From NCBI RefSeq assembly GCF_023898315.1, contig NC_064622.1:76828387-76892386 (forward strand): DNA of 64,000 bases. The letters run 5' to 3'. Position 1 is the first letter of the stretch; each line of letters begins with the position of its first letter. A program made the translations under genes and the position numbers. Below the pieces are notes generated by a model. The model was not told the origin of the DNA, searched no databases, and was given only the letters and a program-made list of their open reading frames with translations. The DNA comes from Schistocerca nitens. Lineage: Eukaryota > Arthropoda > Insecta > Orthoptera > Acrididae. Shown here piece after piece: positions 10,581 to 21,611 of the stretch.

Positions 10581-11734
10581 CAAGGGAACCTCCCCATCGC
10601 ACCCCCCTCAGATTTAGTTATAAGTTGGCACAGTGGATAGTCCTTGAAAAACTGAACGCAGGTCAATCGAGAAAGCAGGAAGAAGTTGTGTGGAACTATG
10701 AAAAGTAAACTATACAAACTGAGTAGTCCATGCGCAAGATAGGCACTATCAAGGACAATTATAGCTCAGGAGTGCCGTGGTCTCGTGGTTAGCGTCAGCA
10801 CCTTCGGAACGAGAGGTCCTTGGTTCAAGCCTTCCCTCAAGTGAAAATTTTAATTTCTTTATTTTCGCAAAGTTATGATCTGTCCGTTCGTTCATTGACG
10901 TCTCTGTTCACTGCAATAAGTTTAGCGTTTGTGTTTTGCGACCACACCGCAAAACCGTGCGAATAGTAGACGAAAGGACGTGCCTCTCCAATGGGAACGG
11001 AAAACATTTGATCACAAGGTCATAAATCAACCGATTCCTCCACAGGAAAACACGTCTGATATATTCTATACGACACTGGTGACGGCATGTGCTTCATATG
11101 ACAGGAATATGTTGTCGACCCACCTAACTTGTACACTTGGCGAATGGCTAAAAAGATTCTTCTACCTTGCCCGATTTAGGTTTTCTTGTGGATGTGATAA
11201 TCACTCCCAAAAGAGTGATGAAAACATAAGAGTTTGTCACATAAACTGCAACAAATGAATGCAACAGTTTCACCGTCGTATAGTTTTCCCTGTGCTCTGT
11301 CAAAACATATGTTTTTAACGTTTTCAAATTTTTCCGTGTGTAGACCGTCAAATCCTGCATATGTCCAAGCAAATCTGAAAATGTCCTGGAAGTTTGGAGA
11401 GCGAAGTTGATTATGTGTGAGTGCCTGAACTTTGATAATTGTCTGAAAACAAAAAGTTAAACTTCATACCCGAGGGTAGATTTGAACCAAGGACCTCTCG
11501 TTCCGCACGTGCTCACGCTAACCACGGGACCACGGCGCTCCTGAGCTATATTTGTCCTTGATGTTGCCTATCTTGCACATGGACTACAGTTTGTATATTT
11601 TGCTTTTTTTTTTTCATAGTTCCACACAACTTCTTCCTGCTTTCTCGATTGACCTGTGTTCAGTTTTTCAAGGCCTATCCACTGTGCCAACTTATAACTA
11701 AATCTGAGGGGGGTGCGATGGGGAGGTTCCCTTG
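10581..11734. mobile_element. TIR/foldback element with tRNA-like sequence in each arm
   Basis: The ends, beginning CAAGGGAACCTCCCC, are inverted copies of about 280 bp (10581-10860 and 11452-11734). Each arm contains a tRNA-like stretch (10772-10844; 11477-11545 on the other strand) with an A-box-like TGGTCTCGTGG (right arm TGGTCCCGTGG) and a near B-box GGTTCAAGCC (right arm GGTTCAAATC). The interior (10861-11451) encodes nothing I recognise. A possible 3-bp duplication TGA flanks it (10578-10580, 11735-11737). With no transposase it is non-autonomous, and the superfamily is not assigned. Confidence 0.75.
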
Positions 11735-11744
11735 TGAGTTATAG

Positions 11745-11894
11745 CGGGAGTGACTAAATTTTAATTACAATAAAATGAACACCCTTAGCTGCTTCCAGGC
11801 GTTGACATACGTCAACGGGGATAAATGAAAATAAGTGCCCCGACCGGGACTCGAACGCGGGATCTCCTGCTTACATGGCAGACGCCCTATCCAT
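11745..11894 (-). repeat. tRNA-Thr-like TIR repeat (family E), first part
   Basis: Family E repeat, recognised by GAACACCCTTAGCTGC and GCGTTGACATACGTCAACG, then a tRNA-like segment on the minus strand. It is cut inside the tRNA D-loop by the LINE at 11895-13547 and resumes at 13548. The tRNA part resembles tRNA-Thr(TGT), because the anticodon loop reads CATGTAA. Confidence 0.75.
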
Positions 11895-13547
11895 ATTTTT
11901 TTTTTTTTTTACTTTTGACCTTTACCTTTCGCGGGCAAGTGCTCTACCGACTTTTTTATGTTCTTTTTTTAGTGAGGGGTTTTTATTTATTTATTTTTTA
12001 TATTATGGAAGGCAGGAGAAACAGAAACCTTTATTCTTCACAAAATAAACAAAGTGCGTCCTAACACATGATAACTGTCCTGGAAGGAACCTCGCTGCCG
12101 TCCTACCATGCAGCATGAAATAACAACAAAGTGAAAGTGGGGCCACCTCCGGCACCCTAAAGAAAAGTATTTATAGATATGAAAACAAAATTTGAAGTAC
12201 ATCCATTTGCTAACCGCGCAAGCGTTAGTTTTTCATATGTCGCATACTCGCATAGTGTTCATAGTCGATCACTTTACTTGGTCGGTTTCACAACGAAGGC
12301 ACCGCCGCTCATCTTTGCGCACCCGGCACACCCCAAGTATATGGCGGGTCCGCAAAAACCGTTACTAGGAAATTGGCATACCAATCCTTGTACTTTTGTA
12401 GCCGTAATAGTTTTGTGTGTCCATCTTGCAAGTATTGCCAGTAATCCAGGACGTTCAGTAAGTTCGTACGTGTGTCTCTATAGATGCAATGGACCGTCAT
12501 ACCTGTGATCCACGCCACTGCGTTCGTCGTATGACGCGGAAAATACGTTTCCTCTGGAAAAAAATACTATGTCCGAACAGACTGCTGTATAGATAGTACG
12601 CCGCATGAACGGTAGTATCTTTCTTGCGAGAGTCCAGACAGCCAATGCCTCTCCGCAGACCAGCCGATGGGCGTCCGTATCCAGCACGCCGCATTGCTGA
12701 CACAAGGGCGAATCCGCCAAATGTATTGCGTACTTTTTATCATTTGTAGGGTATTTTCGGTTGACGACAATGTACCATGTTGATCTGACTGTTGTAGGTA
12801 GGTGGGGGTGGTGGACCGTGCGCCACACCACGTGCCAATTAACAGCTGGATGTTGCCGTTCCACCCTATTCCGAGCGATCTGTCGAAGAAGCAGATGGTA
12901 CACGTCCTTCGCTGTCGACTGTCGGGTCGTCGGTAAACGCTCTCGAACGTAACTGTGTTCCACGATGAACGAGCGCACATACGTTAAAGGGGGCGATATA
13001 TGGCCAACACTGACTGGAGGAAGATGCGACGTTGGTACGAGTTCTTCGATGATCGTCCACGTAAGCGAGTGATTCCTGTTACGCCACCGTTTGAGCATAG
13101 TATTAATATACATGGCACGCGCCTTCTCGTGCACGTTCACTAAACCAACGCCCCCCTCTCGCGCTGGGAGGGTAAGCGTGTTGTACTGTACCTTAAAGAG
13201 TTGTCCCAGGCATACATAGTACCCAAAAGCCGCCTGAATTCTCATAGCCATCGTGCGCATCAAGGGGAGAAGGTGTGTCAGGTGGCACATCATGGGCGCG
13301 AGATAAAGGTTGACGAGTAACACTAGCTGCAGCATATCCATCGACCGTAGGGCGTTTAGTCGTACTGCCGTGCGGACTCTGAGTAACAGTCTTCGGTAGT
13401 TGTCCGCAGCCGTTCCCGCTGTTTCTTTATGAAAGGTGATACCCAAACAGCGCAGGGTTTCCACCGCAGGTAACGGTTCTTCCGTTCCTGGTTCTAGTCC
13501 ACGCCCCACATGCATGAATTGTGATTTTCGGTAGTGATTTTCGGTAC
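11895..13547 (-). mobile_element. LINE inserted in a tRNA-like D-loop
   Basis: 5'-truncated LINE on the minus strand, with coding sequence at 12478-13547, a 3' UTR, and then an unusual end. The A-rich 3' end (about 11951-11975) is followed by a 33-nt tRNA fragment (11918-11950) and a terminal A-run (T-run on plus, 11896-11910). Flanking CCAT duplications (11891-11894, 13548-13551) lie in the D-loop of the family E tRNA-like sequence. The tRNA fragment starts at the equivalent D-loop position of a different tRNA-like sequence (compare 21612-21872). This is what a read-through transcript from an earlier tRNA-located copy would give. Confidence 0.75.
12478..13547 (-). pseudogene. C-terminal part of LINE ORF2, R1/Tx1-like
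   Basis: About 355 codons are open with a single stop at the end. The first six residues of the open frame come from the target repeat rather than the LINE. It starts in the end of the RT domain (LRCLGITFH) and runs through a region with LPAREGGVGLVNV (typical of R1/Tx1/I-type LINEs) and RSTWYIVVN. A Cys-His knuckle follows, PLCQQCGVLDTDAHRLVC (C-x2-C-x7-H-x3-C). The RT catalytic palm is absent because of 5' truncation. Clade assignment is by resemblance only. The unbroken frame suggests a recent insertion. Confidence 0.7.
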
Positions 13548-13725
13548 CCATTTGAGCCACCGAGGACATAGAGGATAACGCGACTGCAGGGATTTATCTC
13601 TGGCACGCCTCCCGCGAAACCCACACTCTCAACGTATTGTCCCGCACTACATTCGTAGTGCCCCCGCCCATTATACTCATTACTCGCGGCGCGTTGCCGA
13701 TTCCCGTAAGAGTTCGGGCACTGTT
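13548..13725 (-). repeat. tRNA-Thr-like TIR repeat (family E), second part
   Basis: Continues 11745-11894 after the LINE: GAGCCACCGAGGACATAG, then a conserved non-coding body (GGCACGCCTCCCGCG, CCCGCCCATTATACTC) to about 13725, where it meets the next repeat. I recognise this body as part of the same dispersed repeat. Confidence 0.72.
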
Positions 13726-14034
13726 TCGGACATGTCCGAAAGAACAGATACCATCGGTGACCATGCAGCTCGTTAGAATGAAATTGAAATGAACACCCTC
13801 AGCTGCTTACAGGCGTTGACATACGCTCAGATGGATCGAGCATCTGCCATGTAAGCAGGAGATCCCGGGTTCGAGTCCCGGTCGGGGCACACATTTTCAT
13901 CTGTCCCCGTTGACGTATGTCAACGCCTGTGAGCAGCTAAGGGCGTTCATTTCATTGTAATTTCATTCTAACGAGCTGCATGGTCACCGATGGTATCTGT
14001 TCTTTCGGACATATCCGAAAGAACAGATACCATC
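13722..14034 (+). repeat. TIR repeat enclosing a tRNA-Thr-like core (family E)
   Basis: Inverted arms of about 100 bp (13722-13822 and 13897-14034) flank a tRNA-like core at 13823-13892. The core has GGTTCGAGTCC as a B-box and an anticodon-loop CATGTAA flanked by CTGC/GCAG. The arms end in the palindrome-rich motif GAACAGATACCAT. It is not a tRNA gene: the acceptor stem is incomplete and the arms are repeat sequence. It would supply an internal Pol III promoter. Confidence 0.75.
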
Positions 14035-14319
14035 TTAGAATATAAATTTTAATTCTTTGTAACGAAACTAAGGCCGAAACCAATACCACGTAATAAGAAC
14101 AACATACAACGTGTAAATTGCGCGTAACTGTCGTAGAACAAAATACTCAAAACAGCGTTTTCTACCAAGGAGTAAAACTATACGATAAATTGCTCGTGGA
14201 GATTACAGAGATTACTAAAAGAAACTTACTTAAAAAGGCAGTTTAAAAGTCCTGTTAAGCAATACATTCTATACAGTGAAGGATTACAGCACGGACTACA
14301 GGGATGGAAAAATGTTTAA

Positions 14320-15450
14320 CACTTATAAATAACCGCCGTCATCTTCTACCTTTCAAGGATTAAGCTGTTACCTCTTTCAAACTCACAAACAAAATCATTC
14401 GTGTCTTTTTCATTGTCTTGCAGTATCTTTTCCTCCACGGATCGTAGTTCAGGATCTTTGGGGAATTCTCATTAGGTCTTCAATGTTCATGATACTTTTG
14501 AATTTTTCATTCATGTTGAAATTATTTAATTCTGTTCTAATATTTTCATTTCATGTCCCATCTTGTGTTGTTCGTCGTCTTTCTTAGGAGCCTCATCTCT
14601 GCTGTTTTAATTTTCTTTTCTTTTGCTTTTTTGCTTCCATAGGGTAAGACAGGAACCGCCAAAATTTCATGATGATCTCCATTTGTACTTTATGTTCCAG
14701 TGTTCTGCTAATGGTACCACAGCCAGCTTGGAATTTGTGTATTTTAGTTCCAGTATAAGAGTCAAAATAGAAACTTACAGCACAGCCTAAACAGGAAGTA
14801 TGAGAGACTTCTTCTAAAACTGAATTATGCAAAACATTTTTTGATCTGACTGGCTATTTTCGTTGGAACGCCTTTGTTTTCGTTTCATTACTAGAAATTT
14901 TAAAGTTTTGTTTCTTACATATTTCGCTCAGCTGTAATATTGATCTTTGGAGGTCGTTTTCATACTTTTGAGTAATAACGACACCATTTGCAAACAAAGG
15001 TACGTTCGCGTATTCCTCATTCGTTATCTTACTTACTTTATATTTCCGTTTACGAAGAATGAAGTCAGTGTAAATATTAAAAAGGGATGGGTGGTAGTCC
15101 ACATCCTTGTCAAACAATTTTGTTAATAACTATTTCTTCTAATCGATTCCTACCTGCGTTTACTGCAATTTTCACTGCTGCTTTTATTTGTTAACTATAT
15201 CCACATTCAGACATAATCTTCCATTGGCTATCACAGCTCACACAGTCAAAAGCCTTCTCATGGTTGATAAATCCCACATGGATGTCTACATTAAATTCTC
15301 TGTATTTTTGTGTAACGCTTCTAGTTACAGACACATTTTGTCTATACATAACCGACCTGATCAGACTCCATTTTGTTCTTCAGAAATAATACCTTCTGAG
15401 ATAATGGGCTTGCGGTTATTGTCTATCTTTGAGTATAACTTGTAGCCGGG
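14320..15450 (-). mobile_element. decayed LINE, reverse transcriptase region
   Basis: Minus-strand remnants of an APE-type LINE. Recognisable pieces, from upstream, are the RT block SEEQNGV (about 15375-15395), a palm remnant PLFANGVVITQKYENDLQRS (about 14940-15010), LKISS/ETKTKAFQ, and downstream CLGCAVSFYFDS (about 14745-14785) and CGTISRTLEHK (about 14680-14715). The catalytic box reads FANG instead of FADD. There are many stops. It is a different LINE family from RTE-J and CR1. Confidence 0.65.
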
Positions 15451-16501
15451 GGTTCGAAGACTGATGTCACAATAGTTTGTACAGTCGTTACGTTTTATTT
15501 TCTTGGATAGTAACAATTAATACTAATAATGATAACAAAACATATATCATTTCACGTACCACAGTTACACTTTACTTTTCCTTTTTATCTTTCCTGAAAA
15601 AGCACTCTCCCAATGCTATGTAATGTATGCAGTGCGCCTTATCCTCTTTCTGAGCCCAACATCCCACTCGTTATAGACGCATGCTGACTCAGTTTTTTCA
15701 GACTAGCAGATGGGAAGTTTCGGCACACAGAATGGAAACAGACACCAACGCCATGATCCTGACATCGGCTGACAGTGTGTGTATTGTTATGCCACGAAAC
15801 AATGTGTGTCTAGTGTGTGCAACGACTCGGACTGAGAAATAAATTAATAATGCAGCACTAGCCTTTTAAATTATTAAATAACTTTTTTGCAAAACAGTAT
15901 TGTACACTAGAAATAAATGGTGTGAGGTAGCATTGTTTTAAACTGACTGGCCGTATATTACGGAGGATAGAGACTCCTATCTTCATGTGCCCATCCTGAT
16001 TTAAGTTTTCCGTAGCTTCTCTAACTTACTTCAGGCAAATACCGGGATGTTTCCCCCTATAAGGCTATGTCCGACTACCTGTTCCATTCCTGCCATACTA
16101 AGCTTGTAAGCACGTAAATCCTGTTATGTAAGAATTACACTGCACTTGCCGTTCTTAAATTATAATGCCAAGACGTGTCCAATGAATTTCTGCAAGTGAT
16201 TTATGGATGAATAAAACTACTACTACAAGCAGTACTGCGTAACTTCTTGAGGATTATCACGAACGAAGCTATTCTCCATAGGGAGATTAAAGGTGTATTT
16301 CCAAGTGTTCAGACGAGTTATCCCTTCCATTTTTGCACACAGTCGTATTCTTCAGATGCTGCGAGCGATTTGTATCTTATGTGTACTCGATGCCTATTCA
16401 CCAACCAGACTGTACACGAAGTACACCATTAATCAATCGAGCCGAAAGAACCCCAGAGATTATATTGGAAAGTTTCAACACCTGAAGAGTACAGTGAAAC
16501 A
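15451..16501. other. no recognisable feature
   Basis: AT-rich, non-coding in all frames at any useful length. I see no repeat family that I recognise and no RNA gene. Confidence 0.4.
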
Positions 16502-16701
16502 AAAGTGGTCCAAATGGCTCTAAGCACTATGGGACTTAACATCTGAGGTCATCAGTCCCCTAGACTTAGAACTACTTAAACCTAACTTAACCTAAGGACA
16601 GCACACACATCCATGCCCGAGGCAGGATTCGAACCTGCGACCGTAGCAGCAGCGTGGCTCCTGACTGAAGCACCTAGAACCCCTCGGCCACAGCGGCCGG
16701 C
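16502..16701 (-). mobile_element. tRNA-derived SINE (family S1)
   Basis: S1 copy flanked by a perfect 12-bp duplication TACAGTGAAACA (16490-16501, 16702-16713). The head is more diverged than in other copies, while the B-box region GGATTCGAACCTG (reverse sense) is intact. Confidence 0.93.
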
Positions 16702-16812
16702 TACAGTGAAACACGGTAAGACCTGCTGAGGGATGTAAACTTGTGCAATGGCTGACAGTTGTCAAGCATTCTCAAACGATTCACCACTTTCACAAGTGAT
16801 TTTCAAGTGAGC

Positions 16813-16830
16813 ATTCCTTCCTTCCTTCCT
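16813..16830. repeat. short TTCC microsatellite
   Basis: Four consecutive TTCC units. Confidence 0.8.
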
Positions 16831-17104
16831 CGGTGAAAAGGTCGTCTTTCTCTCTCTAAGAAGGAGAGAATTATAGGCTGGATCGGCTCTGTGAAGGAAC
16901 CCTAATGCTTGGGAATTGACCACCACCAACCAGGCTATTCAGATACAACGCCCTTATTTAGTTTGCAAGAGTTGGAAGAAAACCAGGCATTGAATGGCGG
17001 TAGTTTAAAAAATTGTCAGAAGCCTAAAAGGATTCTTCATTTTAGATTTCTGTCGGGCGTCAAGAGCATCTTATACCGTTCTTCCTGGAAAATAGAGCTA
17101 AGTT

Positions 17105-17330
17105 CAGGTTGTAACTTCCCCTCAGTAAAATTAATATTATATATCATTCAGATTTAGTGTAACCTCCCAACAGTAAAAAGAATATAAGTATATAATTCAC
17201 ATTCAGCGTAACCTTCCAACAGATACACTCCAAAACCTCCCAACAGTAAAATTTCGTAACCTACCAATAATACAATATGACTAACTTCTCAATAAAATTG
17301 TCGCTCACTTATAACCTTTCAGTAATTACC
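17105..17330. repeat. degenerate short tandem repeat, unit like GTAACCTCCCAACAGTAAAA
   Basis: At least five imperfect, unequally spaced copies of a unit of roughly 20-25 bases recur (about 17108, 17159, 17208, 17235 and 17258). No coding sequence. The stretch 17331-17885 that follows is AT-rich with a GC-richer patch at 17725-17830 and shows nothing recognisable. Confidence 0.55.
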
Positions 17331-17885
17331 GTGAATTTAAACTGGTGAATTTTGGACGTCAGCAGCGCTGCGTCATGGTCCTGAAAGATCATTCTGAATA
17401 AATTGAAAATTCTTACCTCATTAAGGTCGCCGGATAACGCGTATATATCTGCTCCTATAAGAAATTTTTCTGCCACAGCCCTGTGCAATGCTGGCCGATA
17501 AATTTGTCATGTATAAAAAGAAACAACTGACTTTTCTTTACAATAATCGGGATGACCATGGATTGGAGAAATTAGTAAGTTCTTTAAACTGAGATGAATG
17601 ATTATCAAAAGTTAATTTTTTATAAGAAAGATTATAATTAAGAGATTTTTTTAAATTTATATGGGACTTGATATAAGAATACTACATATGCGCGAGGCTG
17701 CTTTTACCTTATATTATATCGCTCAGGCTCCGCCATCGCTCCCCACGACCGGCCCAGCCAACACGATACACCAGACTGCTAGCTACTACTGCCACACAGT
17801 TCCTACTGCAGCCAACACTGCTCTTTGGTCTGAGATTCTCTTATAGCTTACAAATCGCAGGCAGCGCGTGATCAATCCATCGAAA

Positions 17886-18480
17886 TTACATCTGCTCGAG
17901 TGCGCTAGCAACAAATTCCTTAATCATGGACCTCTTACAAGGTAACGGTGACGGAAGTGGATAGCGACCACGATCCCTTCTCTCCAACGTAGATTCTAAA
18001 GGTACAATAATATTCAGATGTGATGACTCTGGTGGATAGGGAAATTGCGCTAATCCGTCCTCGTGCTCACAAAAGTAGTCCTGGATGATGAGAGTTGGAC
18101 ACCATTGGTGGCGGGGGGGAGGAAGAAACATCGGATTATGGGATGGTCGTGATCAGCCATAATAACAGTCACACAATCCTTAGTAGTAACACGAGCATAA
18201 TAGCCAAGGCGCTATTGTATACCACGACATGGCTGACTTTCTTCCATTAATCTACGGTCTAGAAGTTATTTCCTCGGCACTACATTTTTCTCATACGGAT
18301 ATTTGCATCATTGTTGTGTGGTTTTGAAATTCCCGCTCGCCTTGGAGTTCCCTGCTTATGGACCTCCCTTCGTGTTGTCTTGGTGCTGACAGGGGTCGAG
18401 AGTGAGACATTCAGTTTGAGATGTTACTACTGTCTCAGGGTGGGTCACGTCACAATCCCTCTACAGGCATATTAGGGGTC
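17886..18480 (-). pseudogene. decayed Tc1-like transposase
   Basis: The minus strand carries a C-terminal block FCEHEDGLAQFPYPPES (about 18030-18080) that matches the better copy at 57600-58440. Upstream, near 18355-18400, is VSTKTTRREVHKQG, the linker after the DNA-binding domain of Tc1-like transposases. No catalytic acid can be placed. Stops are numerous. Confidence 0.5.
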
Positions 18481-19517
18481 AGAAGCTTAAAGATTCTTTT
18501 CGGCGAGCGTATCTTAAGTAGCTTGTAGGTCGAGAAAGTTCCACTACCTTCTTCAAAGAGATCGGGTCTAGCCAACCCTCTGTGTCTCCGAAGATAAGTA
18601 AAATTATTATTTAGACGGGTTCATTCCGCTCTATCGGTCGAATTGTGGCTACTGAATAGTATAAATGCTTTAGAAAAATGACCTTTTGGCGTAACCAAAG
18701 ATCTTCTTCTGTTCGTTTATCCGTTACTGGATCAACCAAGGATGACTGTTAACACCAAGATCCGTAAGCACAATTATCACTGATAAGCGTAATAGCACTC
18801 TCAAATGCAGGGCATCATTAATTATGTCACCTGCGTTCAGTTTACGTGCCTCGTGAATAACAAAACTAATAATGCTTATGTGATAACCCTATCAGATCAC
18901 TATGCTTTCAGAATCATTCGCAGATTGTCGGTTTGTATCACTTCTAGTAAACTCGACAAGTCACAGATTAAACACCACTTTCATTTGGCGTCGTAAAGTA
19001 TATAAGTTTTCAGTCAGTAAAAAACAGCAACCTTCCTGATCTTCACACGCGTCTCAGTATAAATAAACTGGAGTCATCAATTTCAAAAATAATTAATTCT
19101 GTAACACTTTTCTTTTTAAAAGACACAAAACGTTTTATTTCGTAACACAATACACAGATGACTGCTACGTAAGTATTTCAAAGTACATCTGCCATCAAGC
19201 GTGGCTCTTTCAGAACAGCTAGCATCGAACTCTGATAGAGGTCTGAAATTACAACATTATGTTCTCGTTTATGAAACATAATTTCATTGCTAAAAACGTA
19301 GACCACAGCATGTAAGGGAGGCCTCCGGCACCTTCTTCCCGCGCACGGCCGTCGACTCTCTGACGTCTGCGTCCGGCGACTTCAGCATTCCGGCCCAGGT
19401 GGAAGATGCCTTCCGGTGCCATTTGGCTGCTGCACCGCTCGTCAAACATGAGAAACGACAAACACACACATCTGTAGGTTTCAAAATAGAACATAATTTA
19501 CACAAACATTGTATATA
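18481..19517. other. no recognisable gene; small GC-rich patch
   Basis: Mostly AT-rich unassigned sequence. A GC-rich patch at 19315-19445 has open frames on the minus strand, but no motif, start context or splice signal supports a gene. Confidence 0.35.
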
Positions 19518-20913
19518 CACTACTGGCCATTAAAATTGCTACACCACGAAGACGTGCTACAGACGCAAAATTTAACAGACAGGAAGAAGATGCTGTGATA
19601 TGCAAATGATTAGCTTTTCAGAGCATTCACACAAGGTTGGCACCGGTGGCGACACCTACAACGTGCTGACGTGAGGAAAGTTTCCAACCGATTTCTCATA
19701 CACAAACAGCAGTTGACCGGCGTTGCCTGCTGAAACGTTGTTGTGATGCCTCGTGTAAGGAGGAGAAATGCGCACCATCACGTTTCCGACTTTGATAAAG
19801 GTCGGATTGTAGTCTATCGCGATTGCGGTTTATCGTATCGCGACATTGCTGCTCGCGTTGGTCGAGATCCAATGACTATTAGCAGAATATGGAATCGGTG
19901 GGTTCAGGAGGGTAATACTGAACTCCGTGCTGGATCCCGACGGCCTCGTATCACTAACAGTCGAGATGACAGGCATCTTAACCGCATGGCTGTAAAGGAT
20001 CGTGCAGCCACGTCTCGATCCCTGAGTCAACAGATGCGGACGTTTGCAAGACAACAACCATCAGCACGCACAATTCGACGACGTTTCCAGCAGCATGGAT
20101 TATCAGCTCGGAGACCATGGCTGCGGCTAACCTTGACGGTGCATCACAGACAGGAGCGCCTGCGATGGTGTACTCAGCGACGAACCTGGATGTTCGAATG
20201 ACAAAACGTCATTTTTTCGAATGAATCCAGATTCCGTTTACAGCATCATGATGGCCGCATCCGTGTTTGGCGACATCGCGGTGAACGCACATTGGAAGCG
20301 TTTATTCGTCATGGCCTTACTGGCGTATCACACGGCGTGATGGTATGGGGTGCCATTGGTTACACGTCACGGTCACCTCTTGTTCGCACTGACGGCACTT
20401 TGAACAGTGGAAGTTACATTTCAGATGTGTTACGACCCGTGGCTCTACCCTTCATTCGATCCCTGCGAAATCCTACATTTCAGCAGTATAATGCATGGTG
20501 CAGGTCCTATAGGGGCCTTTCTAGATACAGAAAGTGTTCGACTGCTGCCCTGACCAGCACATTCTCCAAATCTATCACCAACTGAAAACGTCTGGTCAAT
20601 GGTGGCCGAGCAACTGGCGCGTCACAATACGCCAGTCACTACTCTTGATGAACTGTGGTATCGTGCTGAAGTTGCATGCGCAGCTGTATCTGTACACGCC
20701 ATCCAAGCTCTGTCTGACTCAATGCCCAGGCGTATGAAAGCCATTATTACGGCCTGAGGTGGTTTTTCTGGGTACTGATTTCTCAGGATCTATGCACCCA
20801 AATTGCGCGAAAATGTAATCACAGGTCAGTTCTAGTATAATATATTTGTCCAATGAATACCCGTTTATCATCTGCATTTGTTCTTGGTGTAGCAATTTTA
20901 ATGGCCAGTAGTG
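19518..20913 (+). mobile_element. Tc1-like transposon, copy A
   Basis: TIRs start CACTACTGGCCATTAAAATT, and the right end is the inverse, 20890-20913. TA target duplications lie at 19516-19517 and 20914-20915. Same family as copies B (27283-28662) and C (32118-33477). The interior encodes a broken transposase. Confidence 0.95.
19746..20757 (+). pseudogene. Tc1-like transposase, inactive (copy A)
   Basis: Begins MPRVRRRNAHHHVSD, with a paired-type helix-turn-helix (YRDIAARVGRDPMTISRIW) that would bind the TIR. It is open to 20201, then frameshifted. The catalytic triad can be judged across frames. The first Asp (normally SDESRF) reads SNESRF near 20215. The second (normally QQDNARPH) reads QQYNAW near 20480. 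The Glu of SPTENVW near 20575 is kept. Two catalytic acids are lost by substitution, so the copy is dead independently of the frameshifts. The family spacing is DD34E, counted from copy C. Confidence 0.88.
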
Positions 20914-20959
20914 TATTACGCTGTACTTAACACTAATACATTCAGGCGGACACTTTCCT

Positions 20960-21295
20960 TATGGCGTTGCTGCGCTAACTGATACTGTAAAAAGAAGCTT
21001 GTATCATTACAATTTCTCCATTGTCTTTTGAGCTGTCGTCTTCATATTTTTCGTCAACGTCCTCTCCCGTAATCGTCTGTCACGAGCAATCATCTCACTT
21101 TCGCCTGCGTTGTGATTTAGCGGATGGTGTTTTCTCCGCTTTCCCTGTATCGGGTATAAATCTTAGATACGGCGCCTCTTGAAAAACCAAACACATCGTC
21201 AATCTTGGTTACGGAAACACCCACCATAAGATCACAAACAATCTGCCCACGTTCTAACTCACTTACTTCCGACTTAATACACACGACTAAATCCA
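20960..21295 (-). pseudogene. N-terminal fragment of a Tc1-like transposase
   Basis: The minus strand reads SEVSELERGQIVCDLMVGVSV and GAVSKIYTRYRESGENT, a Tc1-type helix-turn-helix. It resembles the N-terminus of the decayed copy at 57600-58440. There is no catalytic domain. The flank 21296-21600 contains only a short CR1-type CATCTA tail remnant near 21560. Confidence 0.6.
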
Positions 21296-21611
21296 GTTCA
21301 ATTCAGTTCAGTTTATTGCCACGAATTTTGGACCTGATATCTGGAAACTTTAAACAGGTCATACATATTCAATAATCGTGCTGACATACGTTATACATTA
21401 CCTATACAGTAATAAGTTACGTTGACAGCAACCACTGGTAATGTTAACGTACAAATAGAATGTTGGAAATGAGAATCGATTTTAAAAAATAACCTAAAGT
21501 AAAAGAAATTAATTCAAGTTCCCAGTGAATAACTTCGAGCTAACGTTATTATGTACGTTACATCTACATCTACATCCATAATTCGAGATTTGGCGACTAA
21601 CTACAACTATG

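Noticed and set aside
10772..10844. Functional tRNA gene in the left TIR
   Set aside because: Present twice in inverted arms and unable to form all tRNA stems; treated as tRNA-like.
13823..13892. Functional tRNA-Thr gene
   Set aside because: The tRNA-like core lacks a proper acceptor stem and is embedded in a repeat with inverted arms; similar cores occur elsewhere in the window.
15188..15445. 85-codon plus-strand frame
   Set aside because: Lies antisense to the decayed LINE reverse transcriptase.
19249..19520. Minus-strand exon candidates
   Set aside because: Two overlapping short frames in a GC-rich patch without start context, splice sites or recognisable product.
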